The notes beneath the pieces are model-generated. The model worked only from the letters and a program-made list of their open reading frames with translations. It had not been told where the DNA came from and did no database searches. Below, in pieces: positions 1-8,875 of a stretch of DNA of 54,571 nucleotides. A program made the translations under genes and the position numbers. Where the stretch lies: assembly GCF_002155905.1 (NCBI RefSeq), contig NZ_MUMF01000093.1:1-54571 (forward strand), written 5' to 3'. Each line of letters begins with the position of its first letter. Positions within the stretch are counted from its first letter, which is position 1. The stretch is from Streptomyces tricolor. GTDB taxonomy: Bacteria; Actinomycetota; Actinomycetes; Streptomycetales; Streptomycetaceae.

Positions 1-64
1 CCCCCCGCCCCCTCCGGTTAGGCTCTGGCCAGAACGCCGAAAGATCCGAGGGGAGACCACGGAC

Positions 65-3058
65 ATGACGCCGGGCCGCACGAGCAGCACCTTCACCCGT
101 CTGCTGCGACACGGCTTCACCGACCCCTCCGCCGCCGAACGCCTCCTGGACGGCCCCGAACTCACGGCCGTCCGCAACGACCCCGTCCTCCTGGAAGCCC
201 TGGGCGCCACCGCCGACCCCGACCTGGCGCTGCACGGCCTGGTCCGCCTCCTGGAGGCCCAGCCCAGCCCCACCACCCGCCGCGAACTGCTGGACACCCT
301 CATCGCGGCCAAACCCCTGCGCGACCGCCTCCTGGGCGTCCTCGGCGCCTCCGCCGCCCTCGCCGACCACCTCGCCCGCCACCCCGGCGACTGGCGCGCC
401 CTGGTCACCTACGAACCCCACGACCTCCACCCGGGCGTCACCGAGTTCGAACAGTGCCTCGCCGACGCCACCGACCCGGTCTCCCTCCGCGTCGCCTACC
501 GCCGCTGCCTGCTCTCCATCGCCGCCCGGGACGTCTGCGGCACCACGGACGTCGCCGAGACCGCCGCGGAACTCGCCGACCTGGCCACCGCCACCCTCCG
601 CACGGCCCTGTCCCTGGCCGAACGCGCGGCCCCCGAGGACGCCGCCGCCTGCCGCCTCGCGGTGATCGCGATGGGCAAGTGCGGCGGCCACGAACTGAAC
701 TACGTCTCCGACGTCGACGTGATCTTCGTGGCGGAACCCGCCGAGGACACCCCCGAACACACAGCGCTCAGATCCGCCACCAAACTCGCCTCCCACCTCA
801 TGCGGATCTGCTCCGAGACGACCGTCGAGGGCTCCATCTGGCCGGTGGACGCCAACCTCCGCCCCGAGGGCCGCAACGGCCCCCTCGTCCGCACCCTCAG
901 CAGCCACCTCGCCTACTACCAGCGCTGGGCCAAGACCTGGGAGTTCCAGGCCCTCCTCAAGGCCCGCCCGGTAGCCGGCGACACCGCCCTCGGCGAGGCG
1001 TACGTCGACGCGCTCGGCCCCCTCGTCTGGCAGGCGGCCGAACGCGAGAACTTCGTCCCCGACGTCCAGAAGATGCGCCGCCGCGTCGTGGAGAACATCC
1101 CCGCGGCCGAGATCGACCGCGAACTCAAACTGGGCCCCGGCGGCCTCCGCGACGTCGAATTCGCCGTCCAGCTGCTCCAGCTGGTGCACGGCCGCACGGA
1201 CCCCGCCCTGCGCAGCGGCACCACCCTGGACGCCCTCCAGGCCCTCGCCGCCGGCGGCTACGTCGGCCGAGAGGACGCCGCCCGCCTGGACGAGGCGTAC
1301 CGCTTCCTGCGCTCGATGGAGCACCGCATCCAGCTGTACCGCCTGCGCCGCACCCATCTCGTCCCCGAGGCGGAACCGGACCAGCGCCGCCTCGGCCGCT
1401 CCCTCGGCCTGCGCACCGACCCGGTGGCCGAGCTGAACCGCGAGTGGAAGCGGCACACCGGCGTCGTACGCCGCCTGCACGAGAAGCTCTTCTACCGCCC
1501 GCTGCTCGACGCGGTCGCCCAGCTCGCCCCCGGCGAGGCCCGCCTCAGGCCGGAGGCGGCCCGCGCACGCCTGGAGGCGCTCGGCTACGCCGACCCGGCC
1601 GCCGCGCTGCGCCACCTGGAGGCCCTGGCCTCCGGCGTGACCCGCAAGGCGGCGATCCAGCGCACCCTGCTGCCGGTCCTGCTCGGCTGGTTCGCCGACT
1701 CCGCCGACCCCGATGCCGGCCTGCTGAACTTCCGCAAGGTCTCCGACGCGCTCGGCAAGACCCCCTGGTACCTGCGGCTGCTGCGCGACGAGGGCGCGGC
1801 GGCGGAGAACCTGGCCCGCGTCCTGTCGGCCGGCCGCCTCGCCCCCGACCTGCTGATGCGGGCCCCGGAGGCGGTCGCCCTCCTCGGCGACGGCGACGGC
1901 GGCGGCCTCGCCCCGCGGCAGCGCGCCGCCCTGGAGCAGGAGATCCTGGCGGCCGTGGGCCGCGCGGACAACGCCGCGCAGGGCGTCACCGCGGCCCGTG
2001 GCGTCCGCCGCCGCGAGCTGTTCCGCATCGCCGCCGCCGACATCGTCGGCTCCTACGGCACCGAGGCCAGCCCCGCCGAGGCCGACCAGGGCGCCCTGGT
2101 GGACCGGGTCGGCGCGGCCGTCTCCGACCTGACCGCGGCCACCCTCGCCGGCACCCTGCGCGCGGTCGTCCGGGACGGCTGGGGCGACACCCTGCCCACC
2201 CGGTTCGCGATCATCGGGATGGGCCGCTTCGGCGGGCACGAGCTGGGCTACGGCTCCGACGCCGACGTCCTGTTCGTCCACGAACCCCAGGACGGCGTGG
2301 ACGAGCACGAGGCGTCCGCCGCCGCGAACAAGGTCGTCGCCGAGATGCGCCGGCTGCTCCAGCTGCCCAGCGCCGACCCGCCGCTGCTCATCGACGCCGA
2401 CCTGCGCCCGGAGGGCAAGTCGGGCCCGCTGGTGCGCACCCTGAAGTCGTACGAGGCGTACTACCGCCGCTGGTCCCTGGTCTGGGAGTCACAGGCGCTG
2501 CTGCGGGCCGAGCCGGTCGCCGGCGACGAGGACCTGGGCCGGCGCTTCACGGAACTGATCGACCCGCTGCGCTACCCCCGGCAGGGCCTGCCGGAGGACG
2601 CCGTCCGCGAGATCCGCCGGCTGAAGGCCCGGATGGAGTCCGAGCGGCTGCCGCGCGGCGCCGATCCCCGGCTGCACACCAAGCTCGGCCCCGGCGGCCT
2701 GTCCGACGTCGAGTGGACCGTCCAGCTGCTCCAGCTGCGCCACGGCCACCGCGTGCCCGGTCTGCGCACCACCCGCACCCGCCAGGCGCTGGCCGCGGCC
2801 CGCGAGGCCGGGCTGCTGACCGGCGAGGACACGGAGATCCTGGACGAGGCGTGGGTGCTGGCCACCCGGGTGCGCAACGCGGTCATGCTGGTCCGCGGCC
2901 GGGCCGGGGACACCTTCCCCACCGCCCCGCGCGAGCTGGCCGCCGTCGGCCGCTACCTGGGCTACGGCGCCGGACACGCCGGCGACATGCTGGACGCGTA
3001 CCGTCGTACCACCCGCCGGGCGCGCACGGTGGTCGAGGAGCTGTTCTACGCGGACTGA
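65..3058 (+). CDS. glnE: Bifunctional glutamine synthetase adenylyltransferase/deadenylylase
   Basis: Transfers AMP to, and removes it from, the adenylylation tyrosine of GlnA-type glutamine synthetase in the cytoplasm. The 997-residue protein has the duplicated layout of the family. A first nucleotidyltransferase core sits near residues 203-219 (GKCGGHELNY followed by SDVDV) and a second near 719-735 (GRFGGHELGY followed by SDADV). Each is followed by a KLGPGGLRDVEF/KLGPGGLSDVEW-type helical segment. Length matches actinobacterial GlnE. The ATG has a GAGGGGAG ribosome site about 9 nt upstream. Its substrate GlnA is encoded at 35946-37355 and keeps Tyr397. No PII or GlnD gene is visible in the window. 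It is convergent with the PAP2 gene. Confidence 0.96.
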   Translation: MTPGRTSSTFTRLLRHGFTDPSAAERLLDGPELTAVRNDPVLLEALGATADPDLALHGLVRLLEAQPSPTTRRELLDTLIAAKPLRDRLLGVLGASAALADHLARHPGDWRALVTYEPHDLHPGVTEFEQCLADATDPVSLRVAYRRCLLSIAARDVCGTTDVAETAAELADLATATLRTALSLAERAAPEDAAACRLAVIAMGKCGGHELNYVSDVDVIFVAEPAEDTPEHTALRSATKLASHLMRICSETTVEGSIWPVDANLRPEGRNGPLVRTLSSHLAYYQRWAKTWEFQALLKARPVAGDTALGEAYVDALGPLVWQAAERENFVPDVQKMRRRVVENIPAAEIDRELKLGPGGLRDVEFAVQLLQLVHGRTDPALRSGTTLDALQALAAGGYVGREDAARLDEAYRFLRSMEHRIQLYRLRRTHLVPEAEPDQRRLGRSLGLRTDPVAELNREWKRHTGVVRRLHEKLFYRPLLDAVAQLAPGEARLRPEAARARLEALGYADPAAALRHLEALASGVTRKAAIQRTLLPVLLGWFADSADPDAGLLNFRKVSDALGKTPWYLRLLRDEGAAAENLARVLSAGRLAPDLLMRAPEAVALLGDGDGGGLAPRQRAALEQEILAAVGRADNAAQGVTAARGVRRRELFRIAAADIVGSYGTEASPAEADQGALVDRVGAAVSDLTAATLAGTLRAVVRDGWGDTLPTRFAIIGMGRFGGHELGYGSDADVLFVHEPQDGVDEHEASAAANKVVAEMRRLLQLPSADPPLLIDADLRPEGKSGPLVRTLKSYEAYYRRWSLVWESQALLRAEPVAGDEDLGRRFTELIDPLRYPRQGLPEDAVREIRRLKARMESERLPRGADPRLHTKLGPGGLSDVEWTVQLLQLRHGHRVPGLRTTRTRQALAAAREAGLLTGEDTEILDEAWVLATRVRNAVMLVRGRAGDTFPTAPRELAAVGRYLGYGAGHAGDMLDAYRRTTRRARTVVEELFYAD

Positions 3059-3096
3059 GACGGCCCCGGAGGAACGGCCCCGGAACGGACGAGCGG

Positions 3097-3966
3097 CTAC
3101 GCGGACCGGACGGCCCCGAGCCGGTCGCCCCGGGGCCCCGGCACCACCCGCGGCAGCGCGTACGGCAGGCTGCCGTACCAGGCCCGGGTCACCGCGTATC
3201 CGAAGGCCAGGCACAGCAGCCCGCCCACCGCGTCGAGCCAGAAGTGGTTGGCGGTGGCGACGATCACCAGCAGGGTGAGCGTGGGGTACAGCAGCCCCAG
3301 CACCCGCACCCACGGCACCGACGCCAGCGCGAAGATCGTCAGCCCGCACCACAGCGACCAGCCGATGTGCATCGACGGCATCGCCGCGTACTGGTTCGAC
3401 ATGTGCTTGAGGTCGCCGGAGGCCATCGAGCCCCAGGTGTGGTGCACCATCACGGTGTCCACGAAGTGCCCGCCGCGCATCAGCCGGGGCGGCGCGAGCG
3501 GGAACAGGTAGTAGCCCACCAGGGCCACACCCGTGGTCGCGAACAGCACCAGCCGGGTCGCCGCGTACCGGCCGGGATGCCACCGGTACAGCCACACCAG
3601 CACCCCGAGCGTGACGGCGAAGTGCAGCGTGGCGTAGTAGTAGTTCATTCCGACGACCAGCCAAGTCACCGAGTCGACGGCGCGGTTGACGGACTGCTCG
3701 ACGGCGATGCCCAGGGCGTGCTCGGTGCGCCAGATCCAGTCCGCGTTGCGCAGCGCCGCGGCCCGCTGCTCCGGCACGGCGTTGCGGATGAGCGAGTACG
3801 TCCAGTAACTCACCCCGATCAGAAGGATCTCGAACCACAGCCGGGGCCGGCGCGGGCGGCGCAGCCGGCTCGGCGGAGCCTGTCGGTCCTCGCCCGTGAC
3901 GGCCCGCGGAACGGCCACCTCCTCGCGACCTTCCGGCTGCGTCACGGTCGAGTCACTCATAGGCAC
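3097..3966 (-). CDS. PAP2-superfamily integral membrane phosphatase/transferase-like protein
   Basis: A 289-residue multi-pass membrane protein of the PAP2 (phosphatidic acid phosphatase type 2 / inositolphosphotransferase-like) superfamily. The signature pieces are MPSMHIGW around residue 198 and NHFWLDAVGG near 240, which carry the two catalytic histidines. About six hydrophobic segments are visible. Family members dephosphorylate or transfer phospho-groups on lipid-linked substrates at the membrane; the substrate here is unknown. The start is either this GTG or the ATG six bases downstream at 3960. Neither has a convincing ribosome site, so a leaderless transcript is possible. It lies 62 bp downstream of malR on the same strand. 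Confidence 0.85.
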   Translation of the reverse strand: MPMSDSTVTQPEGREEVAVPRAVTGEDRQAPPSRLRRPRRPRLWFEILLIGVSYWTYSLIRNAVPEQRAAALRNADWIWRTEHALGIAVEQSVNRAVDSVTWLVVGMNYYYATLHFAVTLGVLVWLYRWHPGRYAATRLVLFATTGVALVGYYLFPLAPPRLMRGGHFVDTVMVHHTWGSMASGDLKHMSNQYAAMPSMHIGWSLWCGLTIFALASVPWVRVLGLLYPTLTLLVIVATANHFWLDAVGGLLCLAFGYAVTRAWYGSLPYALPRVVPGPRGDRLGAVRSA

Positions 3967-4028
3967 AGAGTCTGCCAGAAAAGGCCTCCTCGGCCGATCA
4001 TCCCAAGGTTGGTTCCGCAGCGCACCTT

Positions 4029-5156
4029 CTACGACGTACGGAGGACATGCGGGGCCGATGCGGTCGAACCGCGCACCACCAGTTCCGGCATGAACACGAA
4101 CTCACTGTGCGGCGCCGGTGTCCCGCCGATCTCCTCCAGCAGCGTGCGCACCGCCGCCTGGCCCATCGCGGGGACCGGCTTGCGGACCGTGGTGAGCGGC
4201 GGGTCGGTGAAGGCGATCAGCGGGGAGTCGTCGAAGCCGACCACGGACACGTCCCGGGGGACCTCCAGGCCGCGCTGCCGGGCCGCCCGTATCGCGCCCA
4301 GCGCCATCATGTCGCTGGCGCAGACCACCGCCGTGCAGTTCCGCTCGATCAGCGCGGTCGCCGCCGCCTGGCCGCCCTCCAGCGTGTACAGGGAGTGCTG
4401 GACGAGTTCCGTCTCGACGGTCTGCGCGGCGAGCCCGAGCTGCTCGTGCATCGCCCGGACGAAGCCCTCGATCTTGCGCTGCACGGGCACGAACCGCTTC
4501 GGCCCCAGGGCGAGCCCGATCCGGGTGTGCCCCAGCGACGCCAGATGCGTCACCGCGAGCGTCATGGCCGCCCGGTCGTCGGGGGAGATGAACGGCGCCT
4601 GCACCTTCGGCGAGAACCCGTCCACCAGGACGAACGGCACGCCCTGTGCGCGCAGCCGCTCGTAGCGCTGCATGTCGGCGGTGGTGTCCGCGTGCAACCC
4701 GGAGACGTAGATGATCCCGGCGACCCCGCGGTCCACCAGCATCTCGGTCAGCTCGTCCTCGGTCGACCCGCCCGGGGTCTGCGTGGCGAGCACCGGCGTG
4801 TAGCCCTGGCGGGTCAGCGCCTGGCCGATGACCTGGGCCAGGGCCGGGAATATCGGGTTCTCCAGCTCCGGCGTGATCAGGCCCACCAGGCCCTCGCTGC
4901 GCTGCCGCAGCCGCACCGGGCGCTCGTAGCCCAGCACGTCGAGCGCGGCCAGCACGGACTGGCGGGTGGTGGCGGCGACGCCCGGTTTCCCGTTGAGGAC
5001 CCGGCTGACGGTCGCTTCGCTCACCCCCGCCTGCGCAGCGATGTCCGCAAGCCGTGTGGTCACGCCACTGGACTGTACCGGTCGTATCTCCCCTTGCACA
5101 CCGGCCGGACGCCGGGCGCGGGCGGGCGCACGGCCTGCCGTGGGTTGCTGCGTCAT
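4029..5156 (-). CDS. malR: LacI-family repressor of maltose/maltodextrin genes
   Basis: LacI/GalR-type repressor. The N-terminal helix-turn-helix reads TTRLADIAAQAGVSEATVSR, followed by a hinge and a periplasmic-binding-like ligand domain (GLVGLITPELENPIFPAL onward). It is divergent from malE, the standard arrangement for MalR/Reg1 in Streptomyces. I start it at ATG 5156 (375 aa) because GAGGGAG lies just upstream. This gives a 31-residue tail before the HTH. The shorter GTG at 5063 would give the classical ~344-residue protein but lacks a ribosome site. Expected to bind CTTGCA-type operators between malR and malE and at the other starch genes, with release by maltodextrins. The family role is known; the exact start is uncertain. 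Confidence 0.93.
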   Translation of the reverse strand: MTQQPTAGRAPARARRPAGVQGEIRPVQSSGVTTRLADIAAQAGVSEATVSRVLNGKPGVAATTRQSVLAALDVLGYERPVRLRQRSEGLVGLITPELENPIFPALAQVIGQALTRQGYTPVLATQTPGGSTEDELTEMLVDRGVAGIIYVSGLHADTTADMQRYERLRAQGVPFVLVDGFSPKVQAPFISPDDRAAMTLAVTHLASLGHTRIGLALGPKRFVPVQRKIEGFVRAMHEQLGLAAQTVETELVQHSLYTLEGGQAAATALIERNCTAVVCASDMMALGAIRAARQRGLEVPRDVSVVGFDDSPLIAFTDPPLTTVRKPVPAMGQAAVRTLLEEIGGTPAPHSEFVFMPELVVRGSTASAPHVLRTS

Positions 5157-5179
5157 CGCGCTCCCTCGGAATGATGGTG

Positions 5180-5206
5180 GCAAGAGCTTGCAGAGTCTTG
5201 CACAAG
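5180..5206. promoter_or_regulatory. Putative MalR operator near the malR start
   Basis: Contains GCAAG-AG-CTTGC (5180-5191, arms perfect) overlapping CTTGCAGAGTCTTGCACAAG (5187-5206). CTTGCA is repeated directly with 10-bp spacing and the segment ends in CTTG-CA-CAAG. CTTGCA repeats are the reported recognition element of MalR in Streptomyces. The position suggests autoregulation of malR. Confidence 0.65.
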
Positions 5207-5289
5207 TGTCGTCCCCGCCGCTCAGCCCGTCCAGCGCCGGGTTGCGGCGCGGTCGACGGCGGGTCACGGCCGGGTAACCATCGTGTCCT

Positions 5290-5310
5290 CTTGCACTTTT
5301 TTTCTGCAAG
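5290..5310. promoter_or_regulatory. Putative MalR operator upstream of malE
   Basis: Inverted repeat CTTGCA-N9-TGCAAG with a T-rich centre, about 130 bp upstream of malE. A further CTTTCGCAACG sequence follows at 5313-5323. Together with the site at 5180-5206 it brackets the divergent malR/malE promoter region. Confidence 0.65.
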
Positions 5311-5440
5311 GTCTTTCGCAACGCTTACATCGCTGTTACGTTCCGAGTCGCCCGGCCGCGGCAACGGCGCAGTCGGCAAGTCGCAGAGGCGGACGGGACC
5401 GCGCTCTGTACCACTCGGGCTTAACCCTCAAGGAGAACTC

Positions 5441-6715
5441 ATGCGGCGTGGCATAGCGGCCTCCGCGCTGGTGGCGTCCCTCGCCCTGACGGCGACGGCG
5501 TGCGGCGGGAGCGACAGCGACAGCGGGAAGTCGGACGGCCCGGTCACCATCACCTGGTGGGACACCTCCAACGCCACCAATGAGGCGCCGACGTACAAGG
5601 CCCTGGTCCAGCAGTTCGAGGCCGCGAACAAGGACATCAAGGTCAAGTACGTCAACGTCCCCTTCGACCAGGCGCAGAACAAGTTCGACACCGCGGCCGG
5701 CGCCACGGGCGCCCCGGACGTGCTGCGCTCGGAGGTGGGCTGGACCCCCGCCTTCGCCAAGAAGAGCTTCTTCCTGCCGCTGGACGGCACCGAGGCCCTC
5801 GCCGACCAGGACAAGTTCCAGCCGAACCTGATCAAGCAGGCCCAGTACGAGGGCAAGACCTACGGCGTGCCGTTCGTCACCGACACCCTCGCGCTGGTCT
5901 ACAACAAGGCCCTGTTCAAGAAGGCCGGCATCACCGAGGCCCCCAAGACCTGGGACGAGCTGAAGTCCGCCGCCGCCAAGATCAAGGACAAGACCGGGGT
6001 CGACGGCTACTGGGGCTCCACCCAGGCCTACTACGCCCAGGCCTTCCTCTACGGCGAGGGCACCGACACCGTCGACGTCGACGCCAAGAAGATCACCGTC
6101 AACTCGCCGGCCGCCAAGAAGGCCTACGGCACCTGGCTGAGCCTGTTCTCCGGCAAGGGCCTGCACAAGGCCGACGCCACCGCCGACGCGTACGCCCACA
6201 TCCAGGACGCGTTCGTCAACGGCAAGGTCGCCGCGATCGTCCAGGGCCCCTGGGAGATCACGAACTTCTACAAGGGCAGCGCCTTCAAGGACAAGTCCAA
6301 CCTCGGCATCGCCCCCGTCCCGGCCGGCTCCACCGGCAAGGCGGGTGCCCCGACCGGCGGCCACAACCTCTCGGTGTACGCCGGCTCGGACAAGGCCCAC
6401 CAGGAAGCGGCCCTGAAGTTCGTGAAGTTCATGACCTCGGCGCAGGCCCAGGAGACCATCGCGCTGAAGAACTCCACGCTGCCCACCCGCTCCGACGCCT
6501 ACACCGCGAAGGTCAAGACCGACCCGGGCATCGCCGGCTACCAGGGCGTCCTGTCCGCCGCGCAGCCCCGCCCGGCGCTGCCCGAGTACAGCTCCCTGTG
6601 GGGCCCGCTCGACACCGAGCTGCCCAAGGTCGCCAGCGGCAAGGAGTCGCTGGACAAGGGCCTGAGCAACGCCGAGCTGGCCATCTCCAAGCTGGTCGAC
6701 GGCTACAGCAAGTGA
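5441..6715 (+). CDS. malE: Maltose/maltodextrin ABC transporter substrate-binding lipoprotein
   Basis: A 424-residue extracytoplasmic solute-binding protein (family 1). It begins with a lipoprotein signal: MRRG, a hydrophobic stretch, then TATACGG, with the lipidated Cys near residue 22. The mature part starts VTITWWDTSN, typical of sugar-binding proteins. It should deliver maltodextrins to MalF/MalG. AAGGAG lies 6 nt before the ATG. First gene of malE-malF-malG and separated from malF by a strong stem-loop. Divergent from malR, whose operators precede it. Confidence 0.95.
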   Translation: MRRGIAASALVASLALTATACGGSDSDSGKSDGPVTITWWDTSNATNEAPTYKALVQQFEAANKDIKVKYVNVPFDQAQNKFDTAAGATGAPDVLRSEVGWTPAFAKKSFFLPLDGTEALADQDKFQPNLIKQAQYEGKTYGVPFVTDTLALVYNKALFKKAGITEAPKTWDELKSAAAKIKDKTGVDGYWGSTQAYYAQAFLYGEGTDTVDVDAKKITVNSPAAKKAYGTWLSLFSGKGLHKADATADAYAHIQDAFVNGKVAAIVQGPWEITNFYKGSAFKDKSNLGIAPVPAGSTGKAGAPTGGHNLSVYAGSDKAHQEAALKFVKFMTSAQAQETIALKNSTLPTRSDAYTAKVKTDPGIAGYQGVLSAAQPRPALPEYSSLWGPLDTELPKVASGKESLDKGLSNAELAISKLVDGYSK

Positions 6716-6721
6716 GTCCGC

Positions 6722-6775
6722 GTGGCCGCCGGATCCTCCCCGCCGCACGGACGGGGACGGGGATCCGGCGGCCAC
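6722..6775 (+). terminator. Stem-loop between malE and malF (attenuating or mRNA-stabilising)
   Basis: Perfect 15-bp arms (GTGGCCGCCGGATCC at 6722-6736 and its complement at 6761-6775) enclose a second TCCCCG/CGGGGA helix. Such hairpins after binding-protein genes usually lower downstream expression, so that the binding protein exceeds the permeases. Confidence 0.75.
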
Positions 6776-6822
6776 CGCCCTGTGCCCAGCCCAACCCCTT
6801 GATCGTTTGAAGGTGTCGAACC

Positions 6823-7827
6823 ATGACAGTCGCCATCGACCGCGCGACCGGCAAGCGCCGCGGTGACCGCGCGCCTCGTCCCGGGCTGGGGCAGCGCGTC
6901 CGAAACGGCCTCCAGAAGTACTGGTACGCCTACGCGATGATCGCCCCGGTGGTCGTCGTGCTCGGCGTCCTCGTGGGCTACCCGCTGGCGCGGGGCTTCT
7001 ACCTCACCCTCACCGACGCCAACAGCCTCAACTCGGCGCGCACGATCGGCGTCAACCACATCGACGCCACCTACGAGTTCATCGGCCTGGACAACTACCA
7101 GGACATCCTGTTCGGCCCGACGGCGTACGACCGGTTCTGGTCGCACTTCCTGTGGACCGTCTTCTGGACGGTCGCCTGTGTGGCCCTGCACTACGGCATC
7201 GGGCTCGGCCTCGCGCTCATGCTCAACCAGAAGCTGCGCGGCCGTACCGTCTACCGGCTGCTGCTCGTCCTGCCCTGGGCCGTGCCGACCTTCGTCACCG
7301 TCTTCTCCTGGCGGATCATGCTCGCCGACTCCGGTGTGCTCAACCAGGTCCTCGGCGCCCTCCACCTGCCCCAGCCCGCGTGGCTGGAGGACACCTTCTG
7401 GCAGCGGTTCGCCGCGATCATGGTCAACACCTGGTGCGGTGTGCCGTTCATGATGCTGTCCCTGCTCGGCGGCCTCCAGTCGATCGACTCCTCGCTCTAC
7501 GAGGCCGCGGAGATGGACGGCGCCACCGCCTGGCAGCGGTTCCGGCACGTCACCCTGCCCGGGCTGCGCTCGGTCAGCTCCACCGTCGTGCTGCTCGGCA
7601 TCATCTGGACGTTCAACCAGTTCGTCATCATCTTCCTGCTGTTCGGCAAGAACTCCGCCCCGGACGCCCAGATCCTCGTCACCTGGGCCTACCAGCTGGG
7701 CTTCGGCCAGCAGCCGCGCGACTTCGCCCAGTCCGCCGCGTACGGCGTGCTGCTGCTGTCGATCCTGACCGTCTTCACCTCCTTCTACTTCCGCTGGCTG
7801 AAGCGCAATGACCAGCTCGCCGTCTGA
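6823..7827 (+). CDS. malF: Maltodextrin ABC transporter permease MalF
   Basis: A 334-residue membrane permease with about six transmembrane segments. The EAA cytoplasmic loop (EAAEMDGATAWQRF, then LPGLR) docks the ATPase. It forms the channel with MalG. GAAGGTG lies upstream of the ATG. No ATPase gene is present in the window. In Streptomyces the multi-sugar ATPase MsiK encoded elsewhere is known to serve such transporters, so that is the likely energiser. Confidence 0.94.
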   Translation: MTVAIDRATGKRRGDRAPRPGLGQRVRNGLQKYWYAYAMIAPVVVVLGVLVGYPLARGFYLTLTDANSLNSARTIGVNHIDATYEFIGLDNYQDILFGPTAYDRFWSHFLWTVFWTVACVALHYGIGLGLALMLNQKLRGRTVYRLLLVLPWAVPTFVTVFSWRIMLADSGVLNQVLGALHLPQPAWLEDTFWQRFAAIMVNTWCGVPFMMLSLLGGLQSIDSSLYEAAEMDGATAWQRFRHVTLPGLRSVSSTVVLLGIIWTFNQFVIIFLLFGKNSAPDAQILVTWAYQLGFGQQPRDFAQSAAYGVLLLSILTVFTSFYFRWLKRNDQLAV

Positions 7828-7846
7828 CGCCGCAGGAGCCGCCGCC

Positions 7847-8752
7847 ATGAGCACCACCACCCTGGACAAGACCGAGACCGCCCCGGCCCCCGCACCCGCG
7901 CCCCGGCGCCGGGCCCGCCGGCGCGGCGAGCGCGGCCCGGCCGGCGCCGCCCTGCTGCACGGCGGCCTCGTCGTGGCGAGCCTGATCGCCGTGGCCCCGG
8001 TGGCCTGGCTGTTCTACCTGTCCCTCGGCCCGGACAAGGAGGACTACCTGCACCCGGGCGGCATCGTGGACAAGATGACCCTCTCCAACTACAGCTTCGT
8101 GCTGGAGAACACCGGGTTCTTCGACTGGTTCAAGTCGACGATGATCGTGGCGCTCGGCACCACCCTCATCGGCGTCCTGGTCGCCGCCACCACCGGCTAC
8201 GCGGTCTCCCGCATGCGCTTCCCCGGCTACAAGCAGCTGATGTGGGTCCTGCTGCTGACGCAGGCCTTCCCGATCGCCATCCTGATCGTGCCGATGTACG
8301 AGATCTTCAGCGAACTCGGCCTCATCGACACCTACGGGGCGCTCATCGCCGTCAACTGCACCACCGCCGTGCCGTACAGCGCCTGGCTGCTCAAGGGGTA
8401 CTTCGACACCATCCCCTTCGAGATCGACGAGGCCGGACGGGTGGACGGACTCACCCCCTTCGGCACCTTCTTCCGGCTCATCCTCCCGCTGGCCCGCCCG
8501 GGCCTGGCGGTGGCCGCCTTCTACAACTTCATCACCGCCGTCGGCGAGGTCGCCTTCGCCACCACCTTCCTGCTGGACGACTCCAAGTACACCTTCGCCG
8601 TCGGCCTGCAGACCTTCGTCAGCGAGCACGACGCCCAGTGGAACTACATGGCCGCCACCGCGGTGCTGATCGCGATACCCGTGACCGTGTTCTTCTACCT
8701 CGTGCAGAAGAACCTCGTCACCGGTCTCACCGCCGGCGGCACCAAGGGCTGA
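7847..8752 (+). CDS. malG: Maltodextrin ABC transporter permease MalG
   Basis: Second permease subunit, 301 residues from ATG 7847. I prefer this start over the in-frame ATG at 7808, which overlaps malF, because GCAGGAG sits about 7 nt upstream of it. Residues 1-35 are a cytoplasmic Pro/Ala/Arg-rich tail. About six membrane segments follow. The EAA loop reads EAGRVDGLTPFGTFFR, then LPLARPG. Forms a heterodimer with MalF. Translationally close to malF and followed by a stem-loop before aglA. Confidence 0.93.
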   Translation: MSTTTLDKTETAPAPAPAPRRRARRRGERGPAGAALLHGGLVVASLIAVAPVAWLFYLSLGPDKEDYLHPGGIVDKMTLSNYSFVLENTGFFDWFKSTMIVALGTTLIGVLVAATTGYAVSRMRFPGYKQLMWVLLLTQAFPIAILIVPMYEIFSELGLIDTYGALIAVNCTTAVPYSAWLLKGYFDTIPFEIDEAGRVDGLTPFGTFFRLILPLARPGLAVAAFYNFITAVGEVAFATTFLLDDSKYTFAVGLQTFVSEHDAQWNYMAATAVLIAIPVTVFFYLVQKNLVTGLTAGGTKG

Positions 8753-8767
8753 CGCCCACACCGACCG

Positions 8768-8813
8768 GGCGGGCCGCGGTGTCGATCCGACCCCGCTGTC
8801 ACCGCGGCCCGCC
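8768..8813 (+). terminator. Stem-loop between malG and aglA
   Basis: Perfect 14-bp arms GGCGGGCCGCGGTG (8768-8781) and CACCGCGGCCCGCC (8800-8813) with an 18-nt loop. Probably ends or attenuates the malEFG transcript ahead of aglA. Confidence 0.7.
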
Positions 8814-8875
8814 TCGCACTCACGGCCCCCGCCCACGCCGCCATGACCCGAACTCCCTTACGCATCAAGGACGCC

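Noticed and set aside
454..4665. A 1403-residue open frame on the plus strand across glnE, PAP2 and malR
   Set aside because: It is almost entirely Arg/Pro/Gly, has no family motif, and runs out of frame over three clear genes. It is a GC-bias shadow.
7808..7846. Longer malG start overlapping malF
   Set aside because: Weak ribosome site, whereas ATG 7847 has GCAGGAG at proper distance.
8843..8875. Longer aglA start
   Set aside because: Adds a TTA codon and lacks a ribosome site; ATG 8876 has AAGGA.
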